From Rhodanobacter glycinis (GTDB lineage Bacteria > Pseudomonadota > Gammaproteobacteria > Xanthomonadales > Rhodanobacteraceae): 64,000 nucleotides of DNA. The notes beneath the pieces are model-generated. The model ran no database searches. It had not been told where the DNA came from and saw nothing but the letters and a program-made list of their open reading frames with translations. This document shows positions 47,124 through 56,045 of this stretch, piece by piece. Position numbers and translations under genes: made by a program. Where the stretch lies: positions 35,550 to 99,549 of the forward strand of contig NZ_FOSR01000004.1 of the NCBI RefSeq assembly GCF_900114325.1. Direction: 5' to 3'. How positions within the stretch are numbered: position 1 is the stretch's first letter; each line of letters starts with the position of its first letter.

Positions 47124-49343
47124 TTATTTCTTCGGCGCAGCCTTCAAGCCACGATCGATCAGCATCGGCTGGATGCTCGGTTCCTGGCCGCGCCAGTCCT
47201 TGTACATCTTGGCCAGGTCTTCGGTGTTGCCGCGCGAGAGGACCATGTTGCGGAAGCGGTCGCCGTTGGCGCGGGTCAGGCCGCCGTTGTCCTTGAAGTC
47301 CTCGAAGGCATCGTCGGCGAGCATCTCGGTCCACAGGTAGGCGTAGTAACCGGCGGCGTAGCCGTTGCCCCAGATGTGCTGGAAATAGCTGGAGCGATAG
47401 CGCGGCGGCACGTAGCTGAGGTCCACGCCATCCTTCTTCAGCGACTCGGCCTCGAACTTGTCGGCATCCTGCTTCGGCGCGCTGGCCGGCAGCATGTGCC
47501 AGTTCATGTCCAGCAGGGCGGCCGAGACCAGCTCGGTCATGTCGTAGCCCTTGTTGAACATGCCGGCCTTCTTCATCTTCTCGACCAGTTCCTTGGGCAT
47601 CGGCTTGCCGGTCTTGTAGTTCTTGGCGTAGTTGGCGAACACCTTCGGGTTGGTCGCCCAGTGCTCGTTGAACTGCGAGGGGAACTCGACGAAGTCGCGC
47701 GCCGTGTTGGTACCGGACAGGGTCGGGTATTCCTCGTCGGCGAACATGCCGTTCAGGGCGTGGCCGAACTCGTGGAACATGGTGATCACGTCATCCATCG
47801 ACAGCAGCGCGGGCTGGCCCGGTGCCGGCTTGGTGAAGTTGGCGACGTTGTAGATGACCGGCTTGGTGCCGAGCAGCTTGGACTGGCCGACGAAGTTGTC
47901 CATCCAGGCGCCGCCGCCCTTGTTGTCGCGCTTGAAGTAGTCGCAATAGAACAGCGCCAGCGGCTTGCCGTCCTTGTCGTCCACCTCGAACACGCGCACG
48001 TCCGGCTGGTACACCGGGATGTCCTTGCGCTCCTTGAAGGTCAACCCGTAGAGCTGGTTGGCGGCGTAGAACACGCCGTTCTGGAGCACGTTGTTCAGCT
48101 CGAAATACGGCTTGATCTGGTTCTCGTCCAGGTCGTACTTCGCCTTGCGCACCTGCTCGGCGTAGAACTCCCAATCCCACGGCTGCAGCTTGAAGGTCGG
48201 CTGGTGCAGCTTGGCCTGGTCCTGGTCGATCTGCTTCTGGATGTCGGCCGCCTCGGTCTTGGCACGCGCCACTGCGGCGGGCGTGAGCTGGGCCATGAAC
48301 TTCATCACCGTGGCGGGGTTCTTCGCCATCTGGTCGTCGAGCTTCCACGCGGCATAGTTCGGATAGCCGAGCAGTTGGGCTTCCTGCGCGCGGATCTGGG
48401 CGAGGCGCTCGATGGTGTCGCGGGTGTCGTCGGCACCGCCCTTCTCGGCACGGTTCCACGAGGCTTCGTACAACGCCTTGCGGGTGTCGCGATCGCTGAG
48501 GTCACGCAACTCCGGCTGCTGCGTGGTGTTCTGCAGCGGGATCACCCATTTGCCGTCCAGCCCGCGCGCCTTGGCGGCCTGCGCCGCGGCGTCGATCTCG
48601 GCATCGGACAGGCCGGCCAGCTTGGACTTGTCGTCCACCACCAGCGCGCCGTCCTTGGTGGCGGCCAGCAGCTTGTTGGTGAACTGGGTGCTGAGCGTGG
48701 AGGCTTCCTGGTTCATCGCCTTGAGCTTGGCCTTGTCCGCGTCGGACAGCTTGGCGCCGGCATGCACGAAGTTCTTGTAGACCACTTCGACCAGCCGCTG
48801 CGATTCCGGATCGAGCTTGAGCGAATCGCGCTCGTCGTAGACCTTCTGGATGCGCTGGAACAGCTTGTCGTTGAGGTAGATCGCGTCTTCGTGCGCGGCC
48901 AGCTTCGGCGCTTCGGTTTCCTGCACCTTCTGCAGCGCGTCGTCGGTGTTGGCGCCGGTGACGCCGTTGAACACCGCCATCACGCGAGTGAGCATCACGC
49001 CGGTCTTCTCCAGCGCCACATAGGTGTTCTCGAAGGTGGCCGGCTCGGGATTGTTGGCGATCTTGTCCACTTCGGCGAGCTGGCGCTTCATGCCTTCCTC
49101 GATCGCCGGCTGGTAGTCGCCATCCTTGATCTTGTCGAACGGCGGCGCCTGGAACGGCAGCGTGCTGGCGGTGAAGAACGGGTTGGTGGCACTCACATCG
49201 GCCACCGGCGCAGCCGCCGTGGCGGCTTTGGCCGGCGCTGTGGCGGCCGGAGCCGGCGCGGTCTTCCCGGCGTCGTTGGTCGGCTGCGAACAGGCAGCAA
49301 GGGCGATCGAAGTGGCAATTACAAGCAGGCGCATGCGCGGCAT
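47124..49343 (-). CDS. Periplasmic M3-family metallopeptidase (Dcp-like), lipoprotein
   Basis: From ATG 49343 (GGGGA upstream; ATG 49349 is a close alternative) the protein has 739 residues. A lipoprotein signal with ALAAC near residue 18 is followed by an Ala-rich linker and a long helical M3 peptidase fold. The zinc site is HEFGH in TMFHEFGHALNGMF (about 520), with a further Glu downstream. This is the peptidyl-dipeptidase Dcp/oligopeptidase A class, which releases dipeptides or cuts short peptides. The lipidation signal predicts a periplasmic anchor; E. coli Dcp is soluble. Confidence 0.93.
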   Translation of the reverse strand: MPRMRLLVIATSIALAACSQPTNDAGKTAPAPAATAPAKAATAAAPVADVSATNPFFTASTLPFQAPPFDKIKDGDYQPAIEEGMKRQLAEVDKIANNPEPATFENTYVALEKTGVMLTRVMAVFNGVTGANTDDALQKVQETEAPKLAAHEDAIYLNDKLFQRIQKVYDERDSLKLDPESQRLVEVVYKNFVHAGAKLSDADKAKLKAMNQEASTLSTQFTNKLLAATKDGALVVDDKSKLAGLSDAEIDAAAQAAKARGLDGKWVIPLQNTTQQPELRDLSDRDTRKALYEASWNRAEKGGADDTRDTIERLAQIRAQEAQLLGYPNYAAWKLDDQMAKNPATVMKFMAQLTPAAVARAKTEAADIQKQIDQDQAKLHQPTFKLQPWDWEFYAEQVRKAKYDLDENQIKPYFELNNVLQNGVFYAANQLYGLTFKERKDIPVYQPDVRVFEVDDKDGKPLALFYCDYFKRDNKGGGAWMDNFVGQSKLLGTKPVIYNVANFTKPAPGQPALLSMDDVITMFHEFGHALNGMFADEEYPTLSGTNTARDFVEFPSQFNEHWATNPKVFANYAKNYKTGKPMPKELVEKMKKAGMFNKGYDMTELVSAALLDMNWHMLPASAPKQDADKFEAESLKKDGVDLSYVPPRYRSSYFQHIWGNGYAAGYYAYLWTEMLADDAFEDFKDNGGLTRANGDRFRNMVLSRGNTEDLAKMYKDWRGQEPSIQPMLIDRGLKAAPKK

Positions 49344-49463
49344 GGACATTCCCCGGAATGGATGCGGCCGCGACATGCGGCCACGTAAGTCATGGCCGCC
49401 GACTGTACCCACAGCTGCCACATCTTCCAAGGGCGATTGCGCAAAAGCACGCCGCGGCAAAGG

Positions 49464-49814
49464 TCAGGCGTTGCGCACGTCCCGCAGCTGCCAATTCGCT
49501 CCGATCAGCCAGTTCAGGCGTTGGCGCAACAGGCTCATCGGCAGGCTGGTGAGCACTTCCACATCCACGTGCAGATCGGCCACATTCGCGCTGACCTGGG
49601 CTTGCGCGTCGGTCGCACCCAGCGTCGGATCGACGTCGTCCGGGTCGGCCTGCAGCGCGCGCCAGTGCTCGAACAGCACCGGACTGCGCAACGCCTCCTG
49701 CAGTGCCGCGGCGAAATCGCCGGGACCGGCACCGTCATAGCTCAGCGCCGGCTCGCTGCCGCGCGCGTGCGCCAGGTCATCGATGGAAAGGTAGTAACGG
49801 TTGCGACTGGCCAT
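49464..49814 (-). CDS. Conserved-looking hypothetical protein
   Basis: A 116-residue acidic protein starting MASRNRYYLSIDDLAHARG, with GGAGG at good spacing before the ATG. It has alternating short helices and a LHVDVEVLTSLPMSLLRQRLNWL core, and no signal peptide or membrane helix. I do not recognise a family. It lies downstream of bioD on the same strand and may be the last gene of the TMEM175-bioD unit. Confidence 0.7.
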   Translation of the reverse strand: MASRNRYYLSIDDLAHARGSEPALSYDGAGPGDFAAALQEALRSPVLFEHWRALQADPDDVDPTLGATDAQAQVSANVADLHVDVEVLTSLPMSLLRQRLNWLIGANWQLRDVRNA

Positions 49815-49871
49815 GGATCCTCCTTGTGATCGCCCCAGAATGCGTATATCCCGGCATGCTCCGCGTGAAAT

Positions 49872-50546
49872 TCACCCCGCCAACGCCGTCAGGTCCAGGC
49901 TCGATGCCGCCTGCGCCGGCGCCACGCCATGCGGCAGGATGCCCAGGCACGGCGCAGGCAGCAGTTCGCGCAAGGTGGCGATGTTTTCATCCGGCGCATC
50001 CATCGACGGATCGATACGGTTGCCGACCCAGCCCAGCAGCGGACGCCCATCGGCCACGATCGCCTCGGCCGTCAGCAACGCATGGCTGAGGCAACCCAGC
50101 CGCAAACCCACCACCAGGATCACCGGCAATTGCCATGCCCTGGCGATATCCGAGGCGAACAGCCCCGGCGCCAGCGGCACGCGCCAGCCACCGACACCTT
50201 CCACCACTACTGCATCATGCTCGGCGCACAAGGCGTCGAAGGCCGCACGCAGCGGTGGCAGCGCGATGGTCACGCCTTCGTGCGCCGCTGCCAGGTGCGG
50301 CGACAACGGATCGCGTAGCGCCATCGGATTGACCCGCGCATATGGCAGCGGCGCGCTGCCGGCCGCCAGCAACGCCAGTGCATCTTCGTTGCGCAAGCCA
50401 TCGGCCGTTTCCATGCAACCACTGGCCACCGGCTTCATGCCACAGGCCACCTGGCCGGCGGCGCGCAGTGCATGCAGCAGCGTGCAGGACGCATGGGTCT
50501 TGCCGATGCCGGTGTCGGTACCGGCGATGAAAAACGCGTGGGTCAT
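49872..50546 (-). CDS. bioD: Dethiobiotin synthetase
   Basis: A 224-residue ATP-dependent carboxylase-type enzyme. It has the P-loop-like GTDTGIGKT (about 9-17), KPVASG (about 37-42) and a VVEGVGGWRVPL stretch (about 115-126) that binds the diaminopelargonate/Mg site. It makes the ureido ring in the penultimate step of biotin synthesis. The other bio genes are not in the window. It starts one base after the stop of the upstream TMEM175-like gene, which suggests cotranscription. Confidence 0.96.
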   Translation of the reverse strand: MTHAFFIAGTDTGIGKTHASCTLLHALRAAGQVACGMKPVASGCMETADGLRNEDALALLAAGSAPLPYARVNPMALRDPLSPHLAAAHEGVTIALPPLRAAFDALCAEHDAVVVEGVGGWRVPLAPGLFASDIARAWQLPVILVVGLRLGCLSHALLTAEAIVADGRPLLGWVGNRIDPSMDAPDENIATLRELLPAPCLGILPHGVAPAQAASSLDLTALAG

Positions 50547-50547
50547 C

Positions 50548-51231
50548 TCAACTCATTCCATGCTTGCGCTGGAAGCGCCTGGTCAACGGACCGATCAGAA
50601 ACATCAGCACATACAGCCAGCCCGGCAACGACCACCACAGCGACGGAACCGTCAATGGCAGAGCCAGCGCCAGCAGCGCCGACAGCAGGCCCAGCACCGT
50701 CGGCACCATCCAGGTCAATTGCTCGCGCTGCGCGACCAGCGGGCTCAGGCCGTCGCGTCGTTCGCAACGCGCGGCATGCCGGAACAGCAACGCCAGCGTG
50801 CCGGCCATGCAGGTGAACACCAGGCCATAGCAGACATACAGGACGCGCATCTTGGCCGACGTGTCGAGGACGAATTCGCTCGGCAGCGCACCCATGCTGA
50901 AGGCGTTGAACAAGCCCGCAAACATCATGTGCAGCGGATAGACGAAGATCAGCGCGAAGAACACCAGCAGCAGTGACAGGAACAATCCGCGTCCATCGGC
51001 TCGCAGGCAATGCTGGCGCCAGCGCACGTGACCATGCCAGAAGAACGCGATCATCGAAAAGCTCGCCGCGAACGCGGGAATGCCGCCGAGCATGTGCAGC
51101 AACTCCGCGGCACTGGCCGGAATCGAATCACGGCCGATCACCAGCAAGGTCAGGGTGAACGCGAACGCGCCATCCACGAACATGTCCAGTCGTCCCGCCT
51201 CGATGCCTTCGCGATGTTCGACCAGGCTCAT
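50548..51231 (-). CDS. TMEM175-like (DUF1211) potassium-channel family protein
   Basis: From ATG 51231 (GAGGG upstream) the protein has 227 residues and six hydrophobic helices. The first carries the family signature in variant form: RLDMFVDGAFAFTLTLLVI instead of the usual RxxxFSDG. Bacterial TMEM175 proteins form tetrameric K+ leak channels. Assignment rests on this signature and the topology. It is divergent from the free-Met sulfoxide reductase gene and precedes bioD by one base. Confidence 0.8.
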   Translation of the reverse strand: MSLVEHREGIEAGRLDMFVDGAFAFTLTLLVIGRDSIPASAAELLHMLGGIPAFAASFSMIAFFWHGHVRWRQHCLRADGRGLFLSLLLVFFALIFVYPLHMMFAGLFNAFSMGALPSEFVLDTSAKMRVLYVCYGLVFTCMAGTLALLFRHAARCERRDGLSPLVAQREQLTWMVPTVLGLLSALLALALPLTVPSLWWSLPGWLYVLMFLIGPLTRRFQRKHGMS

Positions 51232-51292
51232 GCCGCCCTCCCTCCCGTGGTGACGAGCGCATAATAAGGCCTTTGCCGCCGGACCCGAATCC

Positions 51293-51784
51293 ATGTTCGA
51301 ACTGAAACCGCACGTTCACGCCAGCAAGCGCGAGCATTACGAGGAACTCGTGCAGCAGGCGCGCGGCCTGCTGGCCGGCGAACGCAACCTGATCGCCAAC
51401 GCCGCCAACTTCAGCGCGCTGGTGTTCAACAGCCTGCCCCAGCTCAACTGGTCCGGCTTCTATCTGTACGACGGCACCGAGCTGGTGGTCGGTCCGTTCC
51501 AGGGCAAACCGGCGTGCATCCGCATCGCGCTGGGCAAGGGCGTGTGCGGCACCGCCGCGCAGACGCGCCAGACGCAGATGGTGCGCGACGTCAACGCACA
51601 CGCCAACCACATCGCCTGCGACGCCGCCTCGCAATCGGAGATCGTGGTGCCGCTGGTGAAAGTCGACGGTTCGCTGCTCGGCGTGTGGGATGTCGACAGC
51701 CCGGTCACCGACCGGTTCGACGACGAGGACCGCGCCGGCATGGAAGCACTGTGCGCCGTGTTCATGGATGCCGTGCGCGCCTGA
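51293..51784 (+). CDS. msrC: Free methionine-(R)-sulfoxide reductase (GAF-domain, MsrC/fRMsr)
   Basis: A 163-residue GAF-domain enzyme with the catalytic cysteine set Cys75 (PACIRI), Cys85 (GKGVCGTAA) and Cys109 (HIACD), and the late VWDVDSP stretch. It reduces free Met-R-sulfoxide with electrons from thioredoxin, a protective reaction in oxidative stress. The length matches the family. The ATG at 51293 directly opens the conserved N-terminal helix. Confidence 0.95.
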   Translation: MFELKPHVHASKREHYEELVQQARGLLAGERNLIANAANFSALVFNSLPQLNWSGFYLYDGTELVVGPFQGKPACIRIALGKGVCGTAAQTRQTQMVRDVNAHANHIACDAASQSEIVVPLVKVDGSLLGVWDVDSPVTDRFDDEDRAGMEALCAVFMDAVRA

Positions 51785-51796
51785 CCGCTTTTGCGC

Positions 51797-51876
51797 GTAG
51801 CAGCCCGCTCGCGGGCAATGCTCCTGCTCTGAATCTTGCCGAAGAAAAAAGCATCACCCGCAAGCGGGCTCCTGCT
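51797..51876. repeat. Second REPIN-like element
   Basis: The left arm GTAGCAGCCCGCTCGCGGGC (51797-51816, continuing to 51822) is nearly inverse to the right arm (51850-51876, containing CCCGCAAGCGGGCTCCTGCT). The core is a REP of the GTAGGAGC type but of a different subfamily from that at 46984. It lies in the convergent gap between msrC and engB, where such elements typically accumulate. Confidence 0.75.
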
Positions 51877-51901
51877 CACCTGCAGCCAGGCATGACTCGA
51901 C

Positions 51902-52516
51902 TCAGCGGTCGCGTGGCGTATGCAGCAACGCCATCACCGCCGCACGCGCTTCGTCCACGCCGGTACCGGCGCTGGACGAGAACATCTGCGCCGCCTGCCC
52001 TTCGCCGAGCGTCTTGCGCACCGCCGCCCAGGCCTGTGTCGCCTGGCTGCGCGACAGTTTGTCGGCCTTGGTCAGCAGCAGGTGGCAAGGCAGGTGGGTG
52101 GCCGCGCAAAAATCCAGCATCATCCGGTCGAACTCCTTCAGCGGGTGGCGGATGTCGGCGATCAGCACCACGCCACGCAAGCTCTGGCGTCGATGCAGGT
52201 AGAGATCGATCTCTCGCTTCCAGTGCTCGCGCAGTTCCTCCGGCACCTTGGCGTAGCCGTAGCCGGGAAGGTCGATCAGGCGGGCTTCGGTGCCATCGCC
52301 CAGCGGCGGCAGCGCGAACGACACCATCTGCTGGGTCCGCCCCGGCGTCTTGGAGGTGCGTGCCAGTCCCTTATGGTTGGTCAGCGTGTTGAGCGCGCTG
52401 GACTTGCCGGCATTGGAACGGCCGGCAAATGCCACTTCGGCGCCCTGGTCGGCGGGAAGCTGGTTGATGCGATGGGCGGCCAGCGTGAACTGTGCGCCTT
52501 GGAGTGGATTGGACAT
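51902..52516 (-). CDS. engB: Ribosome-biogenesis GTPase EngB (YihA/YsxC)
   Basis: From ATG 52516 the product has 204 residues: G1 AGRSNAGKSS (about 31-40), G2 region KTPGRTQQ, G3 DLPGYG (about 77-82), and G4 LTKADKL (about 144-150). EngB assembles the 50S subunit. The frame is open a further 124 codons upstream, but that region is the divergent cytochrome gene and its promoter. It is divergent from the cytochrome c gene, as in Pseudomonas, where engB borders cytochrome c4 and dsbA. Confidence 0.96.
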   Translation of the reverse strand: MSNPLQGAQFTLAAHRINQLPADQGAEVAFAGRSNAGKSSALNTLTNHKGLARTSKTPGRTQQMVSFALPPLGDGTEARLIDLPGYGYAKVPEELREHWKREIDLYLHRRQSLRGVVLIADIRHPLKEFDRMMLDFCAATHLPCHLLLTKADKLSRSQATQAWAAVRKTLGEGQAAQMFSSSAGTGVDEARAAVMALLHTPRDR

Positions 52517-52631
52517 GGTTTGACCGGTTGCGGTGGCACGGAGATAATCCGGGGGTTTCTGCCAGTCATGGGTGCGCGCGACATTTCGAGCGCGCCGTGC
52601 AGCCACAAGCAGTTTTCCTGGAGACAAGTGT

Positions 52632-53453
52632 ATGAGTTTTCGGCCTGTCGGTTCTCGACCTGCTGTAGTCAGCGCAGTCGCTCTCGCCCTTGCACTGTCC
52701 GCAGGCATGGTTTCGGCACATGCTGCCACCACCCAGGCCAAGGCTCCCGCTACCGCCAGCAGCACCGCCAAACCAGCCGCTGCCAGCACCTCCACGGCGC
52801 CCGCTGCCGCCGCCAGCGCCGCCCCTGCGGCCACGCCCGTCGCCATGGCCGCGGTGAAACCCGGCGATCCCAAGGCTGGCCAGACCAAGGCGGCCGCCTG
52901 CGGCGCCTGTCACGGCATGGATGGCAATTCCACCGATCCGCAATACCCGAAGCTGGCCGGCCAGAGCGAGCAGTACATCGTCCACCAGTTGCAGAATTTC
53001 AAGAGCGGCAAGCGCCAGAACCCGATCATGCTGGGCATGGCCACCCCGCTGTCCGAGCAGGACATGCATGACATCGCCGCCTGGTTCGCCAGTCAGAAGG
53101 TCCTGCCCGGCGTGGCCGACCAGGCGCTGGTCGAAGCCGGCGAAAAGCTCTATCGCGAAGGCGATGCCAAGCGCGGCATTCCCGCCTGCATGGCGTGCCA
53201 CAGCATCGACGGCAGCGGCAACCCCGGCGCGATGTATCCGCACCTCGGCGGCCAGCACGCGCAGTACATCGAGGCCCAGCTGAAGGGCTGGCACGATGGC
53301 GACAGCTGGGGTACCGATGCCCATTCGCAGATCATGCCGGCGATCGCCAAGAAGCTCGACGCGCAGGACATCAGCGCCGTGGCCAGCTACATCGAAGGCC
53401 TGCATGCGGCCGATGCCGCCGGTGCAGCCGCGCCGGCAGCCACCGCGCAATAA
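52632..53453 (+). CDS. Di-heme cytochrome c4-like protein
   Basis: A 273-residue periplasmic protein with a signal peptide (about 1-31, ending in AHAA) and a long Ala/Thr/Pro linker (about 32-75). Two class I cytochrome c domains follow with heme sites CGACH (90-94) and CMACH (about 186-190), each with a downstream Met ligand in a conserved PIMxGMA or QIMPAIA context. Cytochrome c4 carries electrons to terminal oxidases. The linker is longer than in most c4 proteins. The two DsbA-like genes follow on the same strand. Confidence 0.93.
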   Translation: MSFRPVGSRPAVVSAVALALALSAGMVSAHAATTQAKAPATASSTAKPAAASTSTAPAAAASAAPAATPVAMAAVKPGDPKAGQTKAAACGACHGMDGNSTDPQYPKLAGQSEQYIVHQLQNFKSGKRQNPIMLGMATPLSEQDMHDIAAWFASQKVLPGVADQALVEAGEKLYREGDAKRGIPACMACHSIDGSGNPGAMYPHLGGQHAQYIEAQLKGWHDGDSWGTDAHSQIMPAIAKKLDAQDISAVASYIEGLHAADAAGAAAPAATAQ

Positions 53454-53555
53454 GGCTCCTGTTCCCGACCCCGGTGCGGGCAGCCGGGGCCGCGAGCACG
53501 CATTCCGCCCGCGACCGCCATGGCGGTCGACACTGTTGCCCCCAGAGGTCAAGTC

Positions 53556-54440
53556 ATGCTGAAGCGTTTGCCGTTCCTTTGCGCCGCCCTGTTCGCGCTC
53601 GCTGCCTGCAGCAGTTCCAACAGTGACAACGCCGCCACGCCGGCGCCCGCCGCGCCTGCCACCACCACGACAGCCCCGGCCGCCAGCGCACCGGCGACAC
53701 CGGCGCCCGCCAGTACCGCGACCGCTCCCGCAGCCAGCAGCACCGCCGCTGCCGCGTCGACGGACACCAGCACACCGCCGCCCGCTCCTGCCGCGGCACC
53801 CGCCGAACCGTTCGTGGACAACGGCAAGTGGGTCGAGGGCAAGAACTACTTCCTGATCCAGCCAGCGCAGCCGACCGACCAGCCCGGCAAGGTGGTCGTC
53901 ACCGAAGTGTTCTCCTACGCCTGCCCGGCCTGCGACCACTTCCACCCGATCTGGGACCGCCTGGTGCGCAGCATGCCCGCCAACGTGGTGGTGGAATACC
54001 TGCCCGCCGCGTTCCGCCCGGACGAAAACTGGCCGCTGTTCCAGCGCGCCTACTTCGCCGCCAAGGCGCTGGGCGTGGCCGACAAGACCTACGACGCGAT
54101 GTTCGATGCCGCCTGGAAGACCGGCGAACTGGCCACCTACGACCTCGCCGCCGGCCGGCCCAAGCCGAAGTCGGCCTGGCCCACCCTGGACGACGTGGCC
54201 AAGTTCTACGCCAAGTACGGCGTCGATCCGAAGCAGTTCATCGGCGTGGCCAACTCCTTCAGCGTGAACACGCAGATGAAGCGCGCCGACGATCAGCTCA
54301 AGGCCTTCGGCGTCGCCGAAACGCCGACCATCGTGGTCAACGGCAAGTACCGTCTGACCCCGATCAGCGCCGGCAAGAACTACGACGACACCATCGCGCT
54401 GACCAAGTGGCTGGTCGCCAAGGAAACCGCCGGCAAGTAA
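53556..54440 (+). CDS. DsbA-like thiol:disulfide oxidoreductase, lipoprotein with Pro/Ala linker
   Basis: A 294-residue protein. A lipoprotein signal ends at LAAC (Cys19), then an Ala/Pro/Thr-rich linker runs to about 85. A DsbA fold follows with redox site CPAC (Cys124, Cys127) in SYACPACDHFH and the cis-proline segment ETPTIVVNGKYR near 259. It would insert or shuffle disulfides in periplasmic proteins. AGAGGT precedes the ATG. It is the first of two DsbA-like genes in a row. Confidence 0.93.
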   Translation: MLKRLPFLCAALFALAACSSSNSDNAATPAPAAPATTTTAPAASAPATPAPASTATAPAASSTAAAASTDTSTPPPAPAAAPAEPFVDNGKWVEGKNYFLIQPAQPTDQPGKVVVTEVFSYACPACDHFHPIWDRLVRSMPANVVVEYLPAAFRPDENWPLFQRAYFAAKALGVADKTYDAMFDAAWKTGELATYDLAAGRPKPKSAWPTLDDVAKFYAKYGVDPKQFIGVANSFSVNTQMKRADDQLKAFGVAETPTIVVNGKYRLTPISAGKNYDDTIALTKWLVAKETAGK

Positions 54441-54449
54441 GCCGCATCC

Positions 54450-54476
54450 GCCACGCCCGGCCATGCCGGGCGTGGC
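54450..54476. other. Intercistronic hairpin between the DsbA-like genes
   Basis: A 12-bp perfect stem GCCACGCCCGGC/GCCGGGCGTGGC (54450-54461 and 54465-54476) follows the first dsbA-like stop by nine bases. There is no T-tract, so it is more likely an mRNA-stabilising or attenuating structure than a terminator. Confidence 0.5.
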
Positions 54477-54532
54477 CGTCGCTCCATTCGCAACCCAGCG
54501 GCGCGCGACTGCCGCGCCCGCGGAGAAACTCC

Positions 54533-55195
54533 ATGTCCAAGCGATTCGTCTCGATGCGCATGCTCGCCCTGCTCGGCGGACTGGTGCTCGCCAGCGCCTG
54601 CAGCGCGGCCAGCAACAGTGCCACGGCGCCTTACACGAATGGCGACGAGTACGTGACCTTGCCCGGCCCGCACCAGCGCTACAGCAATGACGGCAAGGTG
54701 GAAGTGGTGGAGGTGTTTTCCTACGCGTGCATCCACTGCGCGGAATTCGCACCGGATGCGGAAAAGCTGCGCAAGGCGCTTCCGCCGGGTGTGAAGTTCA
54801 AGCTGTTGCCGGCACCGTTCAACCAGGCCTGGCTGCCGTACGCACGCGCCTTTTATGCCGCCAAGCAGTTGGGCGTGGTGCAGCAGACCCACCTGAAGCT
54901 GTTCGTGGAAAAGTTCGCCCAGCACTATCCGCTCAACTCGCTGGATGACCTGGCCGATTTCTACGCGCGCCAGGGCGTCAACCGCGCCAAGTTCATGCAA
55001 ATCGCTACCTCGCCAGAGGCCACCACGGCACTCAAGGCCGATTTGGCGCTGATCCAGAAATGGGGCGTGGACGCCACGCCGACCATCGTGGTCGACGGCA
55101 AGTACCGCAGCAACAACATCACCAGCTACAGCCAGCTGGTCGCGCTGACCCAGTGGCTGGTCAAGCGTGAACTGGCCGAAAAGGGTGGCAAGTAA
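54533..55195 (+). CDS. Second DsbA-like thiol:disulfide oxidoreductase
   Basis: A 220-residue DsbA-fold protein with a signal peptide and possible lipidation Cys23 in LASAC, which is a weak lipobox. The redox site is CIHC (Cys66, Cys69) in FSYACIHCAEF, and the cis-proline segment is ATPTIVVDGKYR near 182. GGAG precedes the ATG. CIHC differs from the CPHC of classical DsbA and the CPAC of its neighbour, so the redox potentials probably differ. Tandem DsbA genes beside cytochrome c4 are seen in other Xanthomonadales. Confidence 0.92.
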   Translation: MSKRFVSMRMLALLGGLVLASACSAASNSATAPYTNGDEYVTLPGPHQRYSNDGKVEVVEVFSYACIHCAEFAPDAEKLRKALPPGVKFKLLPAPFNQAWLPYARAFYAAKQLGVVQQTHLKLFVEKFAQHYPLNSLDDLADFYARQGVNRAKFMQIATSPEATTALKADLALIQKWGVDATPTIVVDGKYRSNNITSYSQLVALTQWLVKRELAEKGGK

Positions 55196-55208
55196 ACACC
55201 CTCCGGCA

Positions 55209-55230
55209 TGCCGGGCGTTCACGCCCGGCA
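55209..55230 (+). terminator. Hairpin after the second DsbA-like gene
   Basis: TGCCGGGCG pairs with CGCCCGGCA (55209-55217 and 55222-55230) around TTCA, 14 bp past the stop and followed by CCGTTTTC. It is a plausible but weak terminator. Confidence 0.5.
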
Positions 55231-55256
55231 CCGTTTTCGCGGTGTAACGTGATCCG

Positions 55257-56045
55257 ATGACCCGCAACGCTCCCGACACCGCCGGACGCCGCCTGCGCCT
55301 GCTGAGCTGCAACATCCTCGCCGGCGGCAGCGTGCAGCGTTACAGCGAATACGTCACCCGCAGCCTCAGCGCCGTACTGCCGGGACGCAGCAAGCTGGAC
55401 AACCTCGACCGCCTCGCCGACCTGCTGCCGCAGTTCGACGTGATCGGCCTGCAGGAAGCCGACGCCGGCAGCCTGCGCTCGGGTTTCCTCAACCAGACCC
55501 GCTACCTCGCCGAAACCTCCGGCATGCCGTTCTGGAGCCACCAGCCAAACCGGCCGATGGCGCGACTGGCGCACTCGGCCAACGGGCTGATCAGCCGGCT
55601 CGAACCGCAGGCGGTGATCGACTACCCGCTGCCCAGCCGCATCCCGGGCCGTGGTGCGCTGCTGGCCCGCTTCGGCGACGGTGACGATGCATTGGCGGTG
55701 ATGATTGCCCATCTCTCGCTGAGCGCACAGGCCCGCGCGCGCCAGCTCGCCTACATCGCCGAAGTGCTGCAAGACTATCGCCACGTGGTGTTGATGGGCG
55801 ATCTCAACACCGATGCGCGCAGCACCGAGATGAATCACCTGTTCTCACGCAGCAACCTGCAACCACCGGTGCAACCCACGCCCACATTCCCCAGTTGGAA
55901 GCCACGCAAGGCGCTGGACCATATCCTCATTTCGCCATCGATCACGCTGGAGAAAGTCTGGACGCTGCCGCAGGCGTTCTCCGACCACCTGCCGATCGCT
56001 GCCGAAGTGCGCCTGCCCGCGCTTGCCGTCGGGAAAAAACGTTGA
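55257..56045 (+). CDS. Endonuclease/exonuclease/phosphatase-family protein
   Basis: The 262-residue protein has the EEP metal-dependent phosphoesterase motifs in order: LLSCNILAGG (about 15-24), VIGLQEADAG (about 62-71), HLSLSAQAR (about 147), LMGDLNTDARS (about 180-190), and LDHILIS with the catalytic His (about 222). Substrates in this superfamily range from DNA to phosphoinositides and sphingomyelin, so the target is open. It follows the DsbA gene and its stop overlaps the next gene by four bases (TTGA). Confidence 0.88.
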   Translation: MTRNAPDTAGRRLRLLSCNILAGGSVQRYSEYVTRSLSAVLPGRSKLDNLDRLADLLPQFDVIGLQEADAGSLRSGFLNQTRYLAETSGMPFWSHQPNRPMARLAHSANGLISRLEPQAVIDYPLPSRIPGRGALLARFGDGDDALAVMIAHLSLSAQARARQLAYIAEVLQDYRHVVLMGDLNTDARSTEMNHLFSRSNLQPPVQPTPTFPSWKPRKALDHILISPSITLEKVWTLPQAFSDHLPIAAEVRLPALAVGKKR

